From Peribacillus sp. FSL H8-0477 (GTDB lineage: Bacteria > Bacillota > Bacilli > Bacillales > DSM-1321): a DNA stretch of 64,000 nucleotides. The position numbers and the translations under genes were made by a program. The DNA lies in the NCBI RefSeq assembly GCF_038002765.1, contig NZ_JBBODE010000002.1:1550001-1614000 (forward strand). Reading direction: 5' to 3'. A model generated the notes under the pieces. The model saw only the letters and a list, made by a program, of their open reading frames with translations. It did no database searches and was not told the DNA's origin. Positions 54,804-62,847 of this stretch are shown piece by piece (position 1 is the first letter of the stretch; each line of letters opens with the position of its first letter).

Positions 54804-55202
54804 ATGAAAAAGAACCTAATAATAATCTTTTCTTTCCTAGTGTTAGCAATGGTCTTTCTTAACTTTACAGTTGAAAAGCCCCCTAACTTGTCACCAGAAG
54901 GAACGGTAAAAAGTTTTCAAAAAGCCTATGATGAAAAGGATATCCAACTCTTTAAACAATTATTTGCGGAAAGTTATTTGAAGGAAAATTTCCCTAATGG
55001 AGATAAGGATATTAATAATTTATTAACAATCGGAGACCTCGAATTTACAAATATACACATGATTAAAAAAGAAGATAGAAAAGCCATAGTTGGATTTACA
55101 ACTACTTTTAATAATGGAGAGCATAGCAATGAAAATAAATGGGAGGTAACCATTCAATTACAAAATTCCAAATGGCTTATCTACGAGATGAATATTAACT
55201 AA
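54804..55202 (+). CDS. Secreted/membrane-anchored NTF2-like (DUF4878-type) protein
   Basis: 132 aa. N-terminal signal or anchor helix (residues ~4-22), then LSPEGTVKSFQKAYDEKDIQLFKQLF, typical of DUF4878/NTF2-like lumazine-type folds, ending in EVTIQLQNSKWLIYEM. No lipobox Cys. Function unknown. Good taaggag site. Confidence 0.65.
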   Translation: MKKNLIIIFSFLVLAMVFLNFTVEKPPNLSPEGTVKSFQKAYDEKDIQLFKQLFAESYLKENFPNGDKDINNLLTIGDLEFTNIHMIKKEDRKAIVGFTTTFNNGEHSNENKWEVTIQLQNSKWLIYEMNIN

Positions 55203-55783
55203 ACCTACCAGTTAATTAGCTTACTTGAGTTTTGCAGGGGAAACGAAGTCCAGTTTATCTCTAGATAAGAGAAACTCTGCTTGGTAAATTCAAGAGGGGA
55301 AGGAGGGTTCCTGACCGTTTACTTTTTTCGAAAAGGTCTAAAAAAGGCTAAATACAATGAATCATAAAACATAGTAATCCTCCGAATCCAGTAGTTATAT
55401 GTGAAAGTTGTTCAGAGTATAAAAGTTTACTAATTACTAAAAGAATACAATACTATTCATGATTAGGTTAGAATGCATTTACTCACCCCTATCCTTCATA
55501 AAAGGAAATTTGTTTATATAGAATTCCTTTTTTTGTAATATTTTTAATTAAGTGATTGTAGGTAAAATTAGAAAGGTTGGAAAATAACATTTGAAAGGAA
55601 AAGGTTTATTTAGTTTCAAAACGTATTAGAGTTTTAAAAATATGTTTTGGAATCTTATGAATAGTGTGTTCTTTGCATGATGATAGCTGCTTTGGTACAC
55701 TATGCTGAAGTGCTTTTTATTTTGGTTGTTAGGAAATAGTATGGAAACCCCTAAACTAAAAGGATGATCTTTACATAAAATAG
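55203..55783. other. Gene-free AT-rich stretch
   Basis: No supported gene over ~580 bp. A terminator-like hairpin (aaaggaa / ttccttt, 55501-55530, followed by T5) is present without an obvious gene to end, suggesting a lost gene upstream. Confidence 0.5.
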
Positions 55784-55945
55784 GTCTTTAAAAATTTGTT
55801 CGTGAACTTGAACAAGGGAGCACGTAAGCATGTTAACATCTTGTGGAGTGATCTTGGTTAATTAGGTGAAAATCATTTGTTCCCCACACAGCAAGAATTC
55901 GAGCGGCTTGTACTTTATGATCTTTTAGGAGGAAACAATGAATAA
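55784..55945 (+). pseudogene. Coding remnant overlapping the truA start
   Basis: The frame reads NKGARKHVNILWSDLG, then a TAA at 55859, then LGENHLFPTQQEFERLVLYD and on to a stop at 55945 that overlaps the truA start. The protein-like composition after the stop suggests a broken gene whose 3' end was translationally coupled to truA. Identity unknown. Confidence 0.3.
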
Positions 55946-56675
55946 TTATAAATTGACCATTCAATATGATGGTGGACGCTATCAGGGCTGGCAACGGCTC
56001 GGTAATAGTGATAATACGATTCAAGGAAAAATTGAAAGCGTATTAACAGAAATGGCAGGGGAATCAATTGAAATTTTTGGTTGCAGCAGAACTGATTCAG
56101 GTGTGCATGCACTTGCCCAAATCGCTAATTTTAAGATGGATGGAAATGCAACTGAATCTGAAGTCATGAATTACTTAAATAGATATTTACCCCAAGACAT
56201 TAGCATTGTAGACGTTGAATTGGTTCCTGAACGTTTTCATGCCCGTTATAATGCGAAGGATAAAACTTATTTGTATAAGATTTGGAATGAGCAATATACT
56301 AATCCTTTCATGCGGAAATACAGTATGCATGTTGAGGAACCTTTGAATATCCCTAGTATGAACGAAGCCTGTCAATATTTTATAGGTACACATGATTTTA
56401 CATCTTATTCAAATGCAAAGTCTAAGAAAAAATCTATGGTACGCGAGATCTATACTATTGAGATCGAAGAAATTGGGGGCTTCCTTGAAATTAGAGTGCG
56501 GGGGAATGGTTTTCTTTATAATATGGTGAGAAAAATTGTTGGTACATTAATCGAAGTTGGTTTAGGTGAAATCGATGCTGCAAAGATCCCAAGTATCTTA
56601 GAATCAAAAGAAAGAGTCCAAACGGGCCGTATGGCGGATCCAGCAGGGTTATATTTAGAAAATGTTGATTTTTAA
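55938..56675 (+). CDS. truA: tRNA pseudouridine synthase A, second-type copy
   Basis: 245 aa; isomerises U38-U40 in tRNA anticodon arms. Catalytic Asp is D53 in GCSRTDSGVHALAQ, with RYNAKDKTYLYKIWN and the C-terminal RGNGFLYNMVRKIVG. The ribosomal-cluster copy (with rplM/rpsI) is not in this window, so this is presumably the additional TruA known from several Bacillus species. Strong ttaggagg site; ends in a perfect terminator. Confidence 0.92.
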   Translation: MNNYKLTIQYDGGRYQGWQRLGNSDNTIQGKIESVLTEMAGESIEIFGCSRTDSGVHALAQIANFKMDGNATESEVMNYLNRYLPQDISIVDVELVPERFHARYNAKDKTYLYKIWNEQYTNPFMRKYSMHVEEPLNIPSMNEACQYFIGTHDFTSYSNAKSKKKSMVREIYTIEIEEIGGFLEIRVRGNGFLYNMVRKIVGTLIEVGLGEIDAAKIPSILESKERVQTGRMADPAGLYLENVDF

Positions 56676-56690
56676 TTTTCTTTGTTCATA

Positions 56691-56735
56691 AAAAAACGCT
56701 GAAACATTGTTTGTACAATGTTTCAGCGTTTTTTA
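56691..56735. terminator. Bidirectional terminator between truA and the HesB-like gene
   Basis: 15-bp perfect stem acgctgaaacattgt / acaatgtttcagcgt with a 4-nt loop and A6/T6 tracts on either side. Confidence 0.93.
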
Positions 56736-56741
56736 CTGTAT

Positions 56742-57056
56742 TTAATTTACTCTTTTTAATTGGAGATTGTATCTTAATGTTTCTTCATCTGAATATAGTC
56801 TGTATCCTAGTTTTTCATTGTAGTTAAGATAGATGTTATCTGGAAGATGTTTTTTAGATTCGCTTGATATTAAGACAGGGATCCCATCTATTATGAATTT
56901 TTCATCATCTTCGTTCTGATTGTCAATTTTTAGTTCGTGTTCCACGTAAATCGAACAGCTTGCAAGAAAAATAGCTTCTATTCGGATGCCCTCGTTCTCT
57001 TTATAATCCACTTTATTAAGTTGATCGACTGCTTCTTTTTTGATTATAATGTTCAT
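56742..57056 (-). CDS. HesB/IscA-like fold protein lacking the C-terminal Cys pair
   Basis: 104 aa with the HesB-like layout (IIIKKEAVDQL at the start, GIRIEAIFLASCSIYVEHEL, IDGIPVLISSESKKHL, LNYNEKLGYRLYS). Only one cysteine is present and the C-terminal CxC of IscA/SufA is absent, so classic Fe-S scaffolding is unlikely. Related to small Bacillus Fe-S-biosynthesis-family proteins of unknown role. Confidence 0.65.
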   Translation of the reverse strand: MNIIIKKEAVDQLNKVDYKENEGIRIEAIFLASCSIYVEHELKIDNQNEDDEKFIIDGIPVLISSESKKHLPDNIYLNYNEKLGYRLYSDEETLRYNLQLKRVN

Positions 57057-57198
57057 TTAATCACACTCCTATTAAATTTATCTCGAGCTTTATCTATTCC
57101 TATACCCAATTTTTTATAAGCTCATGTATTCGGTGATTTTTAAGAATAAGGAGGGAGAATGTCTACACAACGCAAGCTTTTCTTATGAATGGGGAAAA

Positions 57199-57226
57199 CG
57201 TGAAAGGAGTTATCCCTTCACGTGTT
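57199..57226 (-). terminator. Terminator of the SH3/DUF3298 gene
   Basis: Stem cgtgaa-agg / cc-ttcacg just after the minus-strand stop, followed on that strand by gttttcccc. Confidence 0.55.
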
Positions 57227-57229
57227 TGA

Positions 57230-58132
57230 TTATTTGTAAACTGAATAGGGGACTGTAACAGTTGGGTTTCCATCTGCATAGGATGCTACCTCGTACTCTT
57301 GGAAAACCAAGGTTATACCATTACGATTATAATAAAACTGGGAATCTTTATTTATTTTTACATCACTTGATTTGGTAACAAAGTACTTAAATGGTTCTCT
57401 ATTTTTCATATACGTATAAGCATATTTTTGTACGGAATTCATTTTTGATTTTGACGTAAGGACATTACTGATTTTTATCTGTTTTCCGTTATTAATATTA
57501 AAGTTAAAGGATTCAGCATATCCTATCCCATGTGCCCCGCCTGTATATGCATAATTTTTGGATAAAATACTTAGTTTTGATCCGTCGTTATAGTTCACTT
57601 TATAAGCCGTGAAATATTCGTAATCACACATCAATTTTTGGCATGCTCCACTTTTTTTATCCTCTTTAGCATCTGCTTTTATTTTCAAATAAGTGTTGTA
57701 CGATGCTTTTGCATCATTGAATAATGTTTGATTAATTTTATCCTCAACCTTTTTATTTTTCATTCCTGAAACTTGTGCATAGGCAAGGTCCTTGATGGCT
57801 TTATAATGATGTTTCGTTACTTTAACACCTGTATAAAATGTCAAATATTTTGTTGATACATAGGCTTTTTTACTTTTATAACGAATTTCTGACCATCCAG
57901 TTGACGTTTTAGAATAAACGTTAACATTACTTCCACTCTTTAAAGCACCAATTGACTTAAAGTTTGTTCCGGCTCCGCTTCTTACATTGAGAGGAGTATT
58001 AGTACTGGTAGTTACAAATGCTGTTTTTAACGCAGCTGCTTCTACTGTTGGGCTTCCATAAAAACTGCATATTAACAATGTAAAAAGCAAAGAAAATGAA
58101 AAAGCTATTTTTATTATTCTAAATGATTTCAT
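57230..58132 (-). CDS. Secreted protein with SH3b and DUF4163/DUF3298 domains
   Basis: 300 aa. Signal peptide (residues ~1-33, ending near VEAAA). Bacterial SH3 domain at ~38-100 (LNVRSGAGTNFKSIGALKSG, WSEIRYKSKKAYV), then an RsiV-type DUF4163/DUF3298 region (~105-300, YAYTGGAHGIGYAESFNFN, FKYFVTKSS, FQEYEVASYADG). It probably binds cell wall and, by analogy with RsiV, may bind a glycan-active enzyme such as lysozyme, but it has no transmembrane anti-sigma part. Start ATG 58132 with tggaggt. Confidence 0.82.
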   Translation of the reverse strand: MKSFRIIKIAFSFSLLFTLLICSFYGSPTVEAAALKTAFVTTSTNTPLNVRSGAGTNFKSIGALKSGSNVNVYSKTSTGWSEIRYKSKKAYVSTKYLTFYTGVKVTKHHYKAIKDLAYAQVSGMKNKKVEDKINQTLFNDAKASYNTYLKIKADAKEDKKSGACQKLMCDYEYFTAYKVNYNDGSKLSILSKNYAYTGGAHGIGYAESFNFNINNGKQIKISNVLTSKSKMNSVQKYAYTYMKNREPFKYFVTKSSDVKINKDSQFYYNRNGITLVFQEYEVASYADGNPTVTVPYSVYK

Positions 58133-58486
58133 TAAGTAACCTCCAAAAAATGTATTTATATTTTACATTATATAGGAGTTAATTCTCTTGATAAAGTATA
58201 ATCCTTTACGAAAATTTATTGGTGCAAAACAACAGTATAGTTCAGGCCTTTTGATTTTCCTTGCTCACTCTAACTTCCTCCTTTTGAGATAAGCTGGTAA
58301 GAAACATTTGTATTTATCAGGCAATTGTCATAGAACCCATTGAGACGGGGGACAAGGAGTTAGTGTTTTTCTGATATATGCATAGTGAACAGTGCACTAA
58401 AAAAGTATTAAGGTTTATTTCAGTAAAATAAGGTATATTATATGGATGAATAGATTCTTTTTGAGAAAGAAAAGTAGGTGAACAAA

Positions 58487-58636
58487 GTGGGAAAATATCA
58501 TTTGGATACCAAAGGTCAGGCAGCTGTGACAAAGTTTCATGAAAAACAGACGCCTGCCAAATTTGATAAAAAGAAGCAACTTGAAAAAATCCGTGCGGAG
58601 TATTTGAAAAAGAAGCAAAAACAAACAGATATATAA
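58487..58636 (+). CDS. 49-aa basic small protein
   Basis: GTG start at 58487 with taggtgaac upstream; product MGKYHLDTKGQAAVTKFHEK... ending KKQKQTDI. Very rich in Lys and Gln, predicted helical, no membrane span. Small basic proteins with this opening are common in Bacillus genomes but I know of no function. It is followed by a hairpin with an almost identical copy 404 bp further on. Confidence 0.55.
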   Translation: MGKYHLDTKGQAAVTKFHEKQTPAKFDKKKQLEKIRAEYLKKKQKQTDI

Positions 58637-58648
58637 TATGAATGAAAA

Positions 58649-58676
58649 CATAGGAAGACTATAATTTTCCTATGTT
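58649..58676. repeat. 28-nt hairpin repeat, copy 1
   Basis: Begins cataggaagactataa and ends ttttcctatgtt; contains an 8-bp inverted repeat cataggaa / ttcctatg. It could end transcription of the 49-aa gene. An exact second copy lies at 59053-59080. Confidence 0.85.
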
Positions 58677-58694
58677 CAGTTTGTAGACAAAAGG

Positions 58695-58726
58695 GGTTCG
58701 GAATGGTTTCATTCCGAACCTCTTTT
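58695..58726 (+). terminator. Hairpin next to repeat copy 1
   Basis: 11-bp stem ggttcggaatg / cattccgaacc with a 4-nt loop, followed by tcttttgg. Confidence 0.6.
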
Positions 58727-58918
58727 GGTACTTTGAACATATTTCATGGATGTTTTCTAGCTTATCGAGGCAGAGCATGGCTTTTAATAGGATTGCTATT
58801 ATTTTATGGTTATTTATTGACACAGTATCCGCTTTTTAAATCACTTGTGTCCTGCTGAATTTGTTCTAGGATAGCCCTTTCAATCGCAAGGTTTTATCCA
58901 GATTAACTTTAGAAAGAC

Positions 58919-59011
58919 GGTTGATGGGAGTGTTGGCGTGAAGACTCCTGCGGGAACAGCGGGACAGGTGAGACCCCGCAGAAAGCGAAGCGCCTGTAAT
59001 GGAAATCAACA
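58919..59011. repeat. Internally deleted copy of a dispersed Bacillaceae intergenic repeat
   Basis: The stretch begins ggttgatggga and ends aaatcaac, with inverted ends (gttgat / atcaac). Between them is the GC-rich core gaagactcctgcgggaacag, cgggacaggtgagaccccgc and gaaagcgaagcgcctg. From memory, this core is widespread between genes in Bacillaceae. The usual middle part between accccgca and the second ccgcggaaagcg segment is missing here. GC content is far above the flanks. Confidence 0.7.
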
Positions 59012-59052
59012 TCTCGATTTTAAATCTCATCCGTGTTTGTCTACAGTCTGAG

Positions 59053-59080
59053 CATAGGAAGACTATAATTTTCCTATGTT
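59053..59080. repeat. 28-nt hairpin repeat, copy 2
   Basis: Exact second copy of the hairpin at 58649-58676, followed by a longer T-tract (ttttt). The two copies, together with an inverted pair tgtagaca (58682-58689) / tgtctaca (59038-59045), enclose a segment that holds the dispersed repeat. Confidence 0.85.
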
Positions 59081-59370
59081 TTTCTTATATTAACGTAGTA
59101 AACAACGTTATTATGGAACCATAAGCAGATGGGGAATTTTATTACTAATAAGTTAATCAAAATAAGTTCCCTTTTTACAATTCCTTTTTGGAAAAATGAT
59201 GGGTAAAAATCTTTAGAAGGTTGAAATACAATATTAGAAACGCATGCAGACTGTCTTAGAGACCGCTTTGCATGTGTTTTCTGCTTATTTTACATAGGTA
59301 GACTTTCGCCTTTTTGAACCAAGCAAGTATATGAATTCTTATTTCAGAAAAGATAAGTTGTTTGACTAGG

Positions 59371-59398
59371 ACAAGTTCTTAGCTGCTTACATATACTA
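59371..59398 (+). promoter_or_regulatory. Sigma-K promoter of the CotD-like gene
   Basis: AC (59371-59372), 17 nt, CATATACTA (59390-59398): perfect match to AC-N17-CATANNNTA, 37 bp before the start codon. Confidence 0.7.
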
Positions 59399-59434
59399 CT
59401 TTGTAAGGAAATAAAAGAAAAGGTGGAATTACTT

Positions 59435-59722
59435 ATGGGGAGAAATAGAAATAGTAATAATTATAGAGGTAATGGTTGTAACGGACAAAATGAAGAGGTT
59501 ATCGTAAATCCTTCACAAACAGTAGTTAATACAACTACTAATCAACGAGTGGTTAGAAATATACATCCTACTGAAATTGTGAATGTAAACAGAACAATTA
59601 TTAGAAATGAAAATTACTTTCCAGTAACTGAACGCACTGTGGAAGAAACAATAGTAGAAAATTATGATTGCGGAACTAACGTAAATAATAATTCAAACTG
59701 TAGACCGTTTTGGAATAGATAG
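59435..59722 (+). CDS. CotD-like spore coat protein
   Basis: 95 aa, low-complexity, rich in Asn and charged residues. It has the CotD-type centre in which repeated HPTEIVNVNRT / NENYFPVTERTVEE elements follow one another, and Cys near both ends (GNGCNGQ, NYDCGT, NSNCRP). The start is ATG 59435 with aaggtgga upstream rather than TTG 59423. The perfect sigma-K promoter supports late mother-cell expression and a coat location. Confidence 0.75.
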   Translation: MGRNRNSNNYRGNGCNGQNEEVIVNPSQTVVNTTTNQRVVRNIHPTEIVNVNRTIIRNENYFPVTERTVEETIVENYDCGTNVNNNSNCRPFWNR

Positions 59723-59735
59723 ATTAATGATAAAG

Positions 59736-59769
59736 GCACTTATCCATAATTGGGATAAGTGCTTTTTTG
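59736..59769 (+). terminator. Terminator of the CotD-like gene
   Basis: 10-bp stem gcacttatcc / ggataagtgc with a 7-nt loop, then tttttt. Confidence 0.88.
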
Positions 59770-59846
59770 TTTTAAAAAAGACTTAACATTCTGAATTAAT
59801 TTGGTAGGATATTCATAAAGAAGGAAATAGAGAAGAGGGCAAAATA

Positions 59847-60620
59847 ATGATCATCCTTAATGAAAATGATTTTGAAAAAGTAAGAATAGGATTAGAAGAT
59901 AGAGTAAAGATACTTCCAACTTTTGTTCTTTCCGTATTGAATCAGTATATTTGTGGTACAGTTTATGCGGACTCCAGTACTTCTAGGACAGTATTGATTG
60001 GAACAGAATCTGGTGTTTTTTTCGTTATAGGCAATGAGGACAATCACCATTTTAATGATTGTCTTTTTGATTTATATAGTCAAAGAAAAAAGAAAAATTT
60101 ACGATTTACTTTATTTTCTTCAAATGAAAACTGGGATTGTATAATTAAAGATCGGTTTAAAAATAATGTTAAGCAGATGAGCAGATTTTCTTTTAATTAT
60201 GAAAGTAAGAAACAAATGGCTGATAAGGTATTGGCCAAGGAGTATTCCATAAGGAGAATTGATGAAGAATTGCTAGTAAATAGCACGGAATTTAATGAAG
60301 ATTATTATAAAGAATACTGGGGAACTGTATCTAATTTCAGAAAAAATGGATTTGGTTACTGCATCCTCCATAACGGCAAAGTAGTAAGCGAATGTACGTC
60401 TATTTTTTCTTCACATGATTACTCAGAAATGGATATTGCAACTCATAAAGAGTATAGAGGTCAAGGATTAGCTTCTATTATAGCTACTGCCTTTATTAAT
60501 CACTGCCTCGAAAATCATATAATCCCACGTTGGGATTGTGACATTGGAAATAAATCATCAATAAAATTAGCAAGGAATTTGGGGTTTGTAAATCCTGTGC
60601 AATATTCTATTTTTATATAA
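59847..60620 (+). CDS. GNAT-family N-acetyltransferase
   Basis: 257 aa. The C-terminal half holds the acetyl-CoA site: MDIATHKEYRGQGLASIIATAF, with the R-G-Q-G-L pattern, then WDCDIGNKSSIKLARNLGF. The N-terminal ~130 residues are a second GNAT-like or partner domain, as in the GNAT_acetyltran (PF12746) group. Substrate unknown. No clear ribosome site beyond agaagaggg. Confidence 0.8.
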   Translation: MIILNENDFEKVRIGLEDRVKILPTFVLSVLNQYICGTVYADSSTSRTVLIGTESGVFFVIGNEDNHHFNDCLFDLYSQRKKKNLRFTLFSSNENWDCIIKDRFKNNVKQMSRFSFNYESKKQMADKVLAKEYSIRRIDEELLVNSTEFNEDYYKEYWGTVSNFRKNGFGYCILHNGKVVSECTSIFSSHDYSEMDIATHKEYRGQGLASIIATAFINHCLENHIIPRWDCDIGNKSSIKLARNLGFVNPVQYSIFI

Positions 60621-60722
60621 ATATCCAATTCTATCTAAAAAGCATTGTTAGCATGGGTCTTTAATTCCTGAATAATGAAAAAAATGCAATTACGAAAGGG
60701 CATCACAATCTACTTGCAAAAA

Positions 60723-60752
60723 TCAGCATAGTATATTTTGAATTTATGCTGA
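60723..60752. other. Hairpin in the GNAT-AraC gap
   Basis: 8-bp stem tcagcata / tatgctga with a 14-nt loop, 137 bp before the AraC-type gene. It lacks a T-tract and could be a regulator site or a leader hairpin. Confidence 0.3.
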
Positions 60753-60888
60753 GAGGAGGGAGATTTGGAAGAAAGCATCTTCCACAAATAATTTAGAAGA
60801 TTTAATGACATAATGCTATTTATTATAGCAATAAATGTCAAAAAAACTGTGTTTTAGTATGTTATCTTGTGTTTAAGGAGGTGTAGAA

Positions 60889-61773
60889 ATGAGCTGCAGC
60901 CACATTATACAAAAAACGATTGAATATGTTGAGAACCATTTGCAAGAAGAGTTGTCTTTAGAAGATATTGCTCATGCAGCTGGGTTTTCAAAGTTTCATT
61001 TTCATCGTCTTTTTCAAAAAGAGGTTGGGTTGTCTGTTTCTGAATATACACGATATCGAAGAATTGCTAATTCAGCTCATATGTTACTTTATACGGATGA
61101 AAGGATAATAGACATCGCCTTTTATTATCGTTTTGAAACACAAGAGTCATTTACCCGTTCTTTTAAAAAATATTATCAATTACCACCAGGACAATACCGT
61201 AAAGTTATAGGGAAAGTGATCTTACAAAAGGAGGGAACAAAGTTGAAAAATGAACAATCGCTGAAGGGGTGGCATTTAAGCGGGAGTCATCCTTTTAATT
61301 ACCAGATGGGAATTGATCGGGAAATTTTTAATAAAGGAAAGGGTTCGGGATTTTTAAAATCAGTTACTGTACAATCTCAAGGGGAATTTGCAACGATGAT
61401 GCAAGAATTTAAAGCAGATAAGTACCTCAATAAAAGGATAAAGCTCTCCGGGTTTTTAAAAGCAAAGGATATCGATGGATTTTGTGGATTTTGGATGAGA
61501 GTAGATAATGCGCTACAAGATGTTTTGCAATTTGATAATATGGGTGACCGCCCTATCGTTAATGATACGGATTGGAATCATTATTCTATTGTTCTAGATG
61601 TACCTGAAAATAGCGCAGTGATTTCGTTCGGAGTACTGCTGTCCGGGAAGGGGCATGTATGGATTGATGAATTAAAATTTATGGAAGTTGATAAAAATAC
61701 ACCAACGACTCATATTGATTTCGCTGGTGATGATCTTATAGAGGAACCAACAAATTTATCATTTGAAGAGTAA
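60889..61773 (+). CDS. AraC-family regulator with C-terminal jelly-roll-like domain
   Basis: 294 aa. Two helix-turn-helix motifs at residues ~8-105 (LSLEDIAHAAGFSKFHFHRLFQ and IDIAFYYRFETQESFTRSFKKYY, shown in part). The C-terminal ~155 residues (GWHLSGSHPFNYQMGIDRE ... SGKGHVWIDELKFMEVD) resemble a carbohydrate-binding-like beta sandwich rather than the GyrI-like domain usual after such HTH modules. It may sense a sugar or drug-like ligand. Strong aaggaggtg ribosome site. Confidence 0.82.
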   Translation: MSCSHIIQKTIEYVENHLQEELSLEDIAHAAGFSKFHFHRLFQKEVGLSVSEYTRYRRIANSAHMLLYTDERIIDIAFYYRFETQESFTRSFKKYYQLPPGQYRKVIGKVILQKEGTKLKNEQSLKGWHLSGSHPFNYQMGIDREIFNKGKGSGFLKSVTVQSQGEFATMMQEFKADKYLNKRIKLSGFLKAKDIDGFCGFWMRVDNALQDVLQFDNMGDRPIVNDTDWNHYSIVLDVPENSAVISFGVLLSGKGHVWIDELKFMEVDKNTPTTHIDFAGDDLIEEPTNLSFEE

Positions 61774-61886
61774 CCGGTAAGAGCAGGAATAATATGTACA
61801 AATGAAAATCAATCGACGGAAGGATACCATTCAGGAATAAATGTGGTAGAAAATATCCCTGAATAAGTAGTAGAAGCTTAAATAAG

Positions 61887-62264
61887 TTAAGTGATAATGG
61901 TAGTGTCGCTTGTTGGGATGAAATTAGTAACGGCTAAAACAACTGGAGTACCTTCTTGAATAGTTGAACCAGCAGGTACTGTAATGACTAATTGACCGAC
62001 ACCTGTCCCACCAGGAGTATACGCTAACAAGGCATCCATTTGCAGCACACCATTTATATAAACATTAAAGTAACTATTATCTGCTGCTAAAATAGGAAGT
62101 GTAGCTGCTGCTGCTCCTGTGTCAGTCCAGAATTCTTCAACTGCAATTATTAAAGTGCCTGCACCAGTTGTGGCACCAGCTTCAGTAAAGAACCTTTCGA
62201 CTGAAGGAAACGTATTAACAGTTGAAACGGCAGTAATAGCAAGTTTCATTATTTGAAGCGGCAT
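61887..62264 (-). CDS. DUF4183 protein (spore surface associated)
   Basis: 125 aa, Ala/Thr/Val-rich, beta-structured (FWTDTGAAAATLPILAADNS, YFNVYINGVLQMD, TPVVLAVTNFIP). DUF4183 proteins are frequent in spore formers and often near exosporium or collagen-like genes. Start ATG 62264 with aaaagggg. A sporulation-type -10 (CATAGTATA, minus strand, 62290-62298 region) lies upstream, without a clear AC at the right distance. Confidence 0.75.
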   Translation of the reverse strand: MPLQIMKLAITAVSTVNTFPSVERFFTEAGATTGAGTLIIAVEEFWTDTGAAAATLPILAADNSYFNVYINGVLQMDALLAYTPGGTGVGQLVITVPAGSTIQEGTPVVLAVTNFIPTSDTTIIT

Positions 62265-62344
62265 ATAAAAACCCCTTTTCTAAGTTTTTATATACTATGG
62301 AAAAAATATTGGTATGCATAGACATTTGTGCAGTTGCCGAAAGC

Positions 62345-62371
62345 ACATTTTAAGTACTAACTTATAAAATA
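62345..62371 (+). promoter_or_regulatory. Sigma-K-like promoter of the second DUF4183 gene
   Basis: AC (62345-62346), 16 nt, TATAAAATA (62363-62371): one mismatch from CATANNNTA, 36 bp before the start. Confidence 0.45.
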
Positions 62372-62406
62372 TAGAGGAATCAATAACTTTTGGGGGTGAA
62401 AGGGAA

Positions 62407-62757
62407 TTGTTAAATAAAAGTAGAAATACTATAAATAATTTATCAAGTCCGTTTCTAACCATCCCCATTATACCTTCAGAAGAGGTTCGTTATCGCCTTC
62501 CTAAAAAAGTGAAAGTCTATGAGTATTACTCAATTTCAGATGGACATTGCAGAGTATTTAAAGAAGCGGATGGTGTTAAGGAATTAGGCAAACAAGAAAT
62601 TTTAGATCCAAACGATGTTTCGTACATGAATCTTTTTGTAAATGGAGTGTTACAACCTAAAGAAAGTTACGATGTCCAAAGGGGAGTAATTAAGCTAAAC
62701 ACATTAGACGTACCGCCAAAAGGAGCGCCAGTCATCCTGCAGATGTTTATAGTATGA
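62407..62757 (+). CDS. Second DUF4183 protein, divergent from the first
   Basis: 116 aa beginning at TTG 62407 behind gggggtgaaaggg. It shares the DUF4183 core (VSYMNLFVNGVLQPKESYDV compares with YFNVYINGVLQMD in the neighbour) and ends PPKGAPVILQMFIV. The two genes are divergently placed across 142 bp, consistent with a spore-surface locus. Confidence 0.72.
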   Translation: MLNKSRNTINNLSSPFLTIPIIPSEEVRYRLPKKVKVYEYYSISDGHCRVFKEADGVKELGKQEILDPNDVSYMNLFVNGVLQPKESYDVQRGVIKLNTLDVPPKGAPVILQMFIV

Positions 62758-62804
62758 AATTAATTGATGTAAACTTTTTAAATAAAAAAGCGAAAAATCG
62801 AAAA

Positions 62805-62836
62805 AAACTGGTTGTCCTCAAAAGAGACAACCAGTC
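62805..62836. terminator. Terminator between DUF4183 and SDR genes
   Basis: 10-bp stem actggttgtc / gacaaccagt with a 7-nt loop. On the minus strand it is followed by seven T, serving the SDR gene; it may act in both directions. Confidence 0.85.
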
Positions 62837-62847
62837 GTTTGTTTACA

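Noticed and set aside
55915..56112. Minus-strand frame across the truA start
   Set aside because: No start signal; overlaps the well-supported truA gene.
58317..58740. Several hydrophobic minus-strand frames around the 49-aa gene
   Set aside because: Phe/Leu-rich shadows of a Lys-rich plus-strand gene; no ribosome sites.
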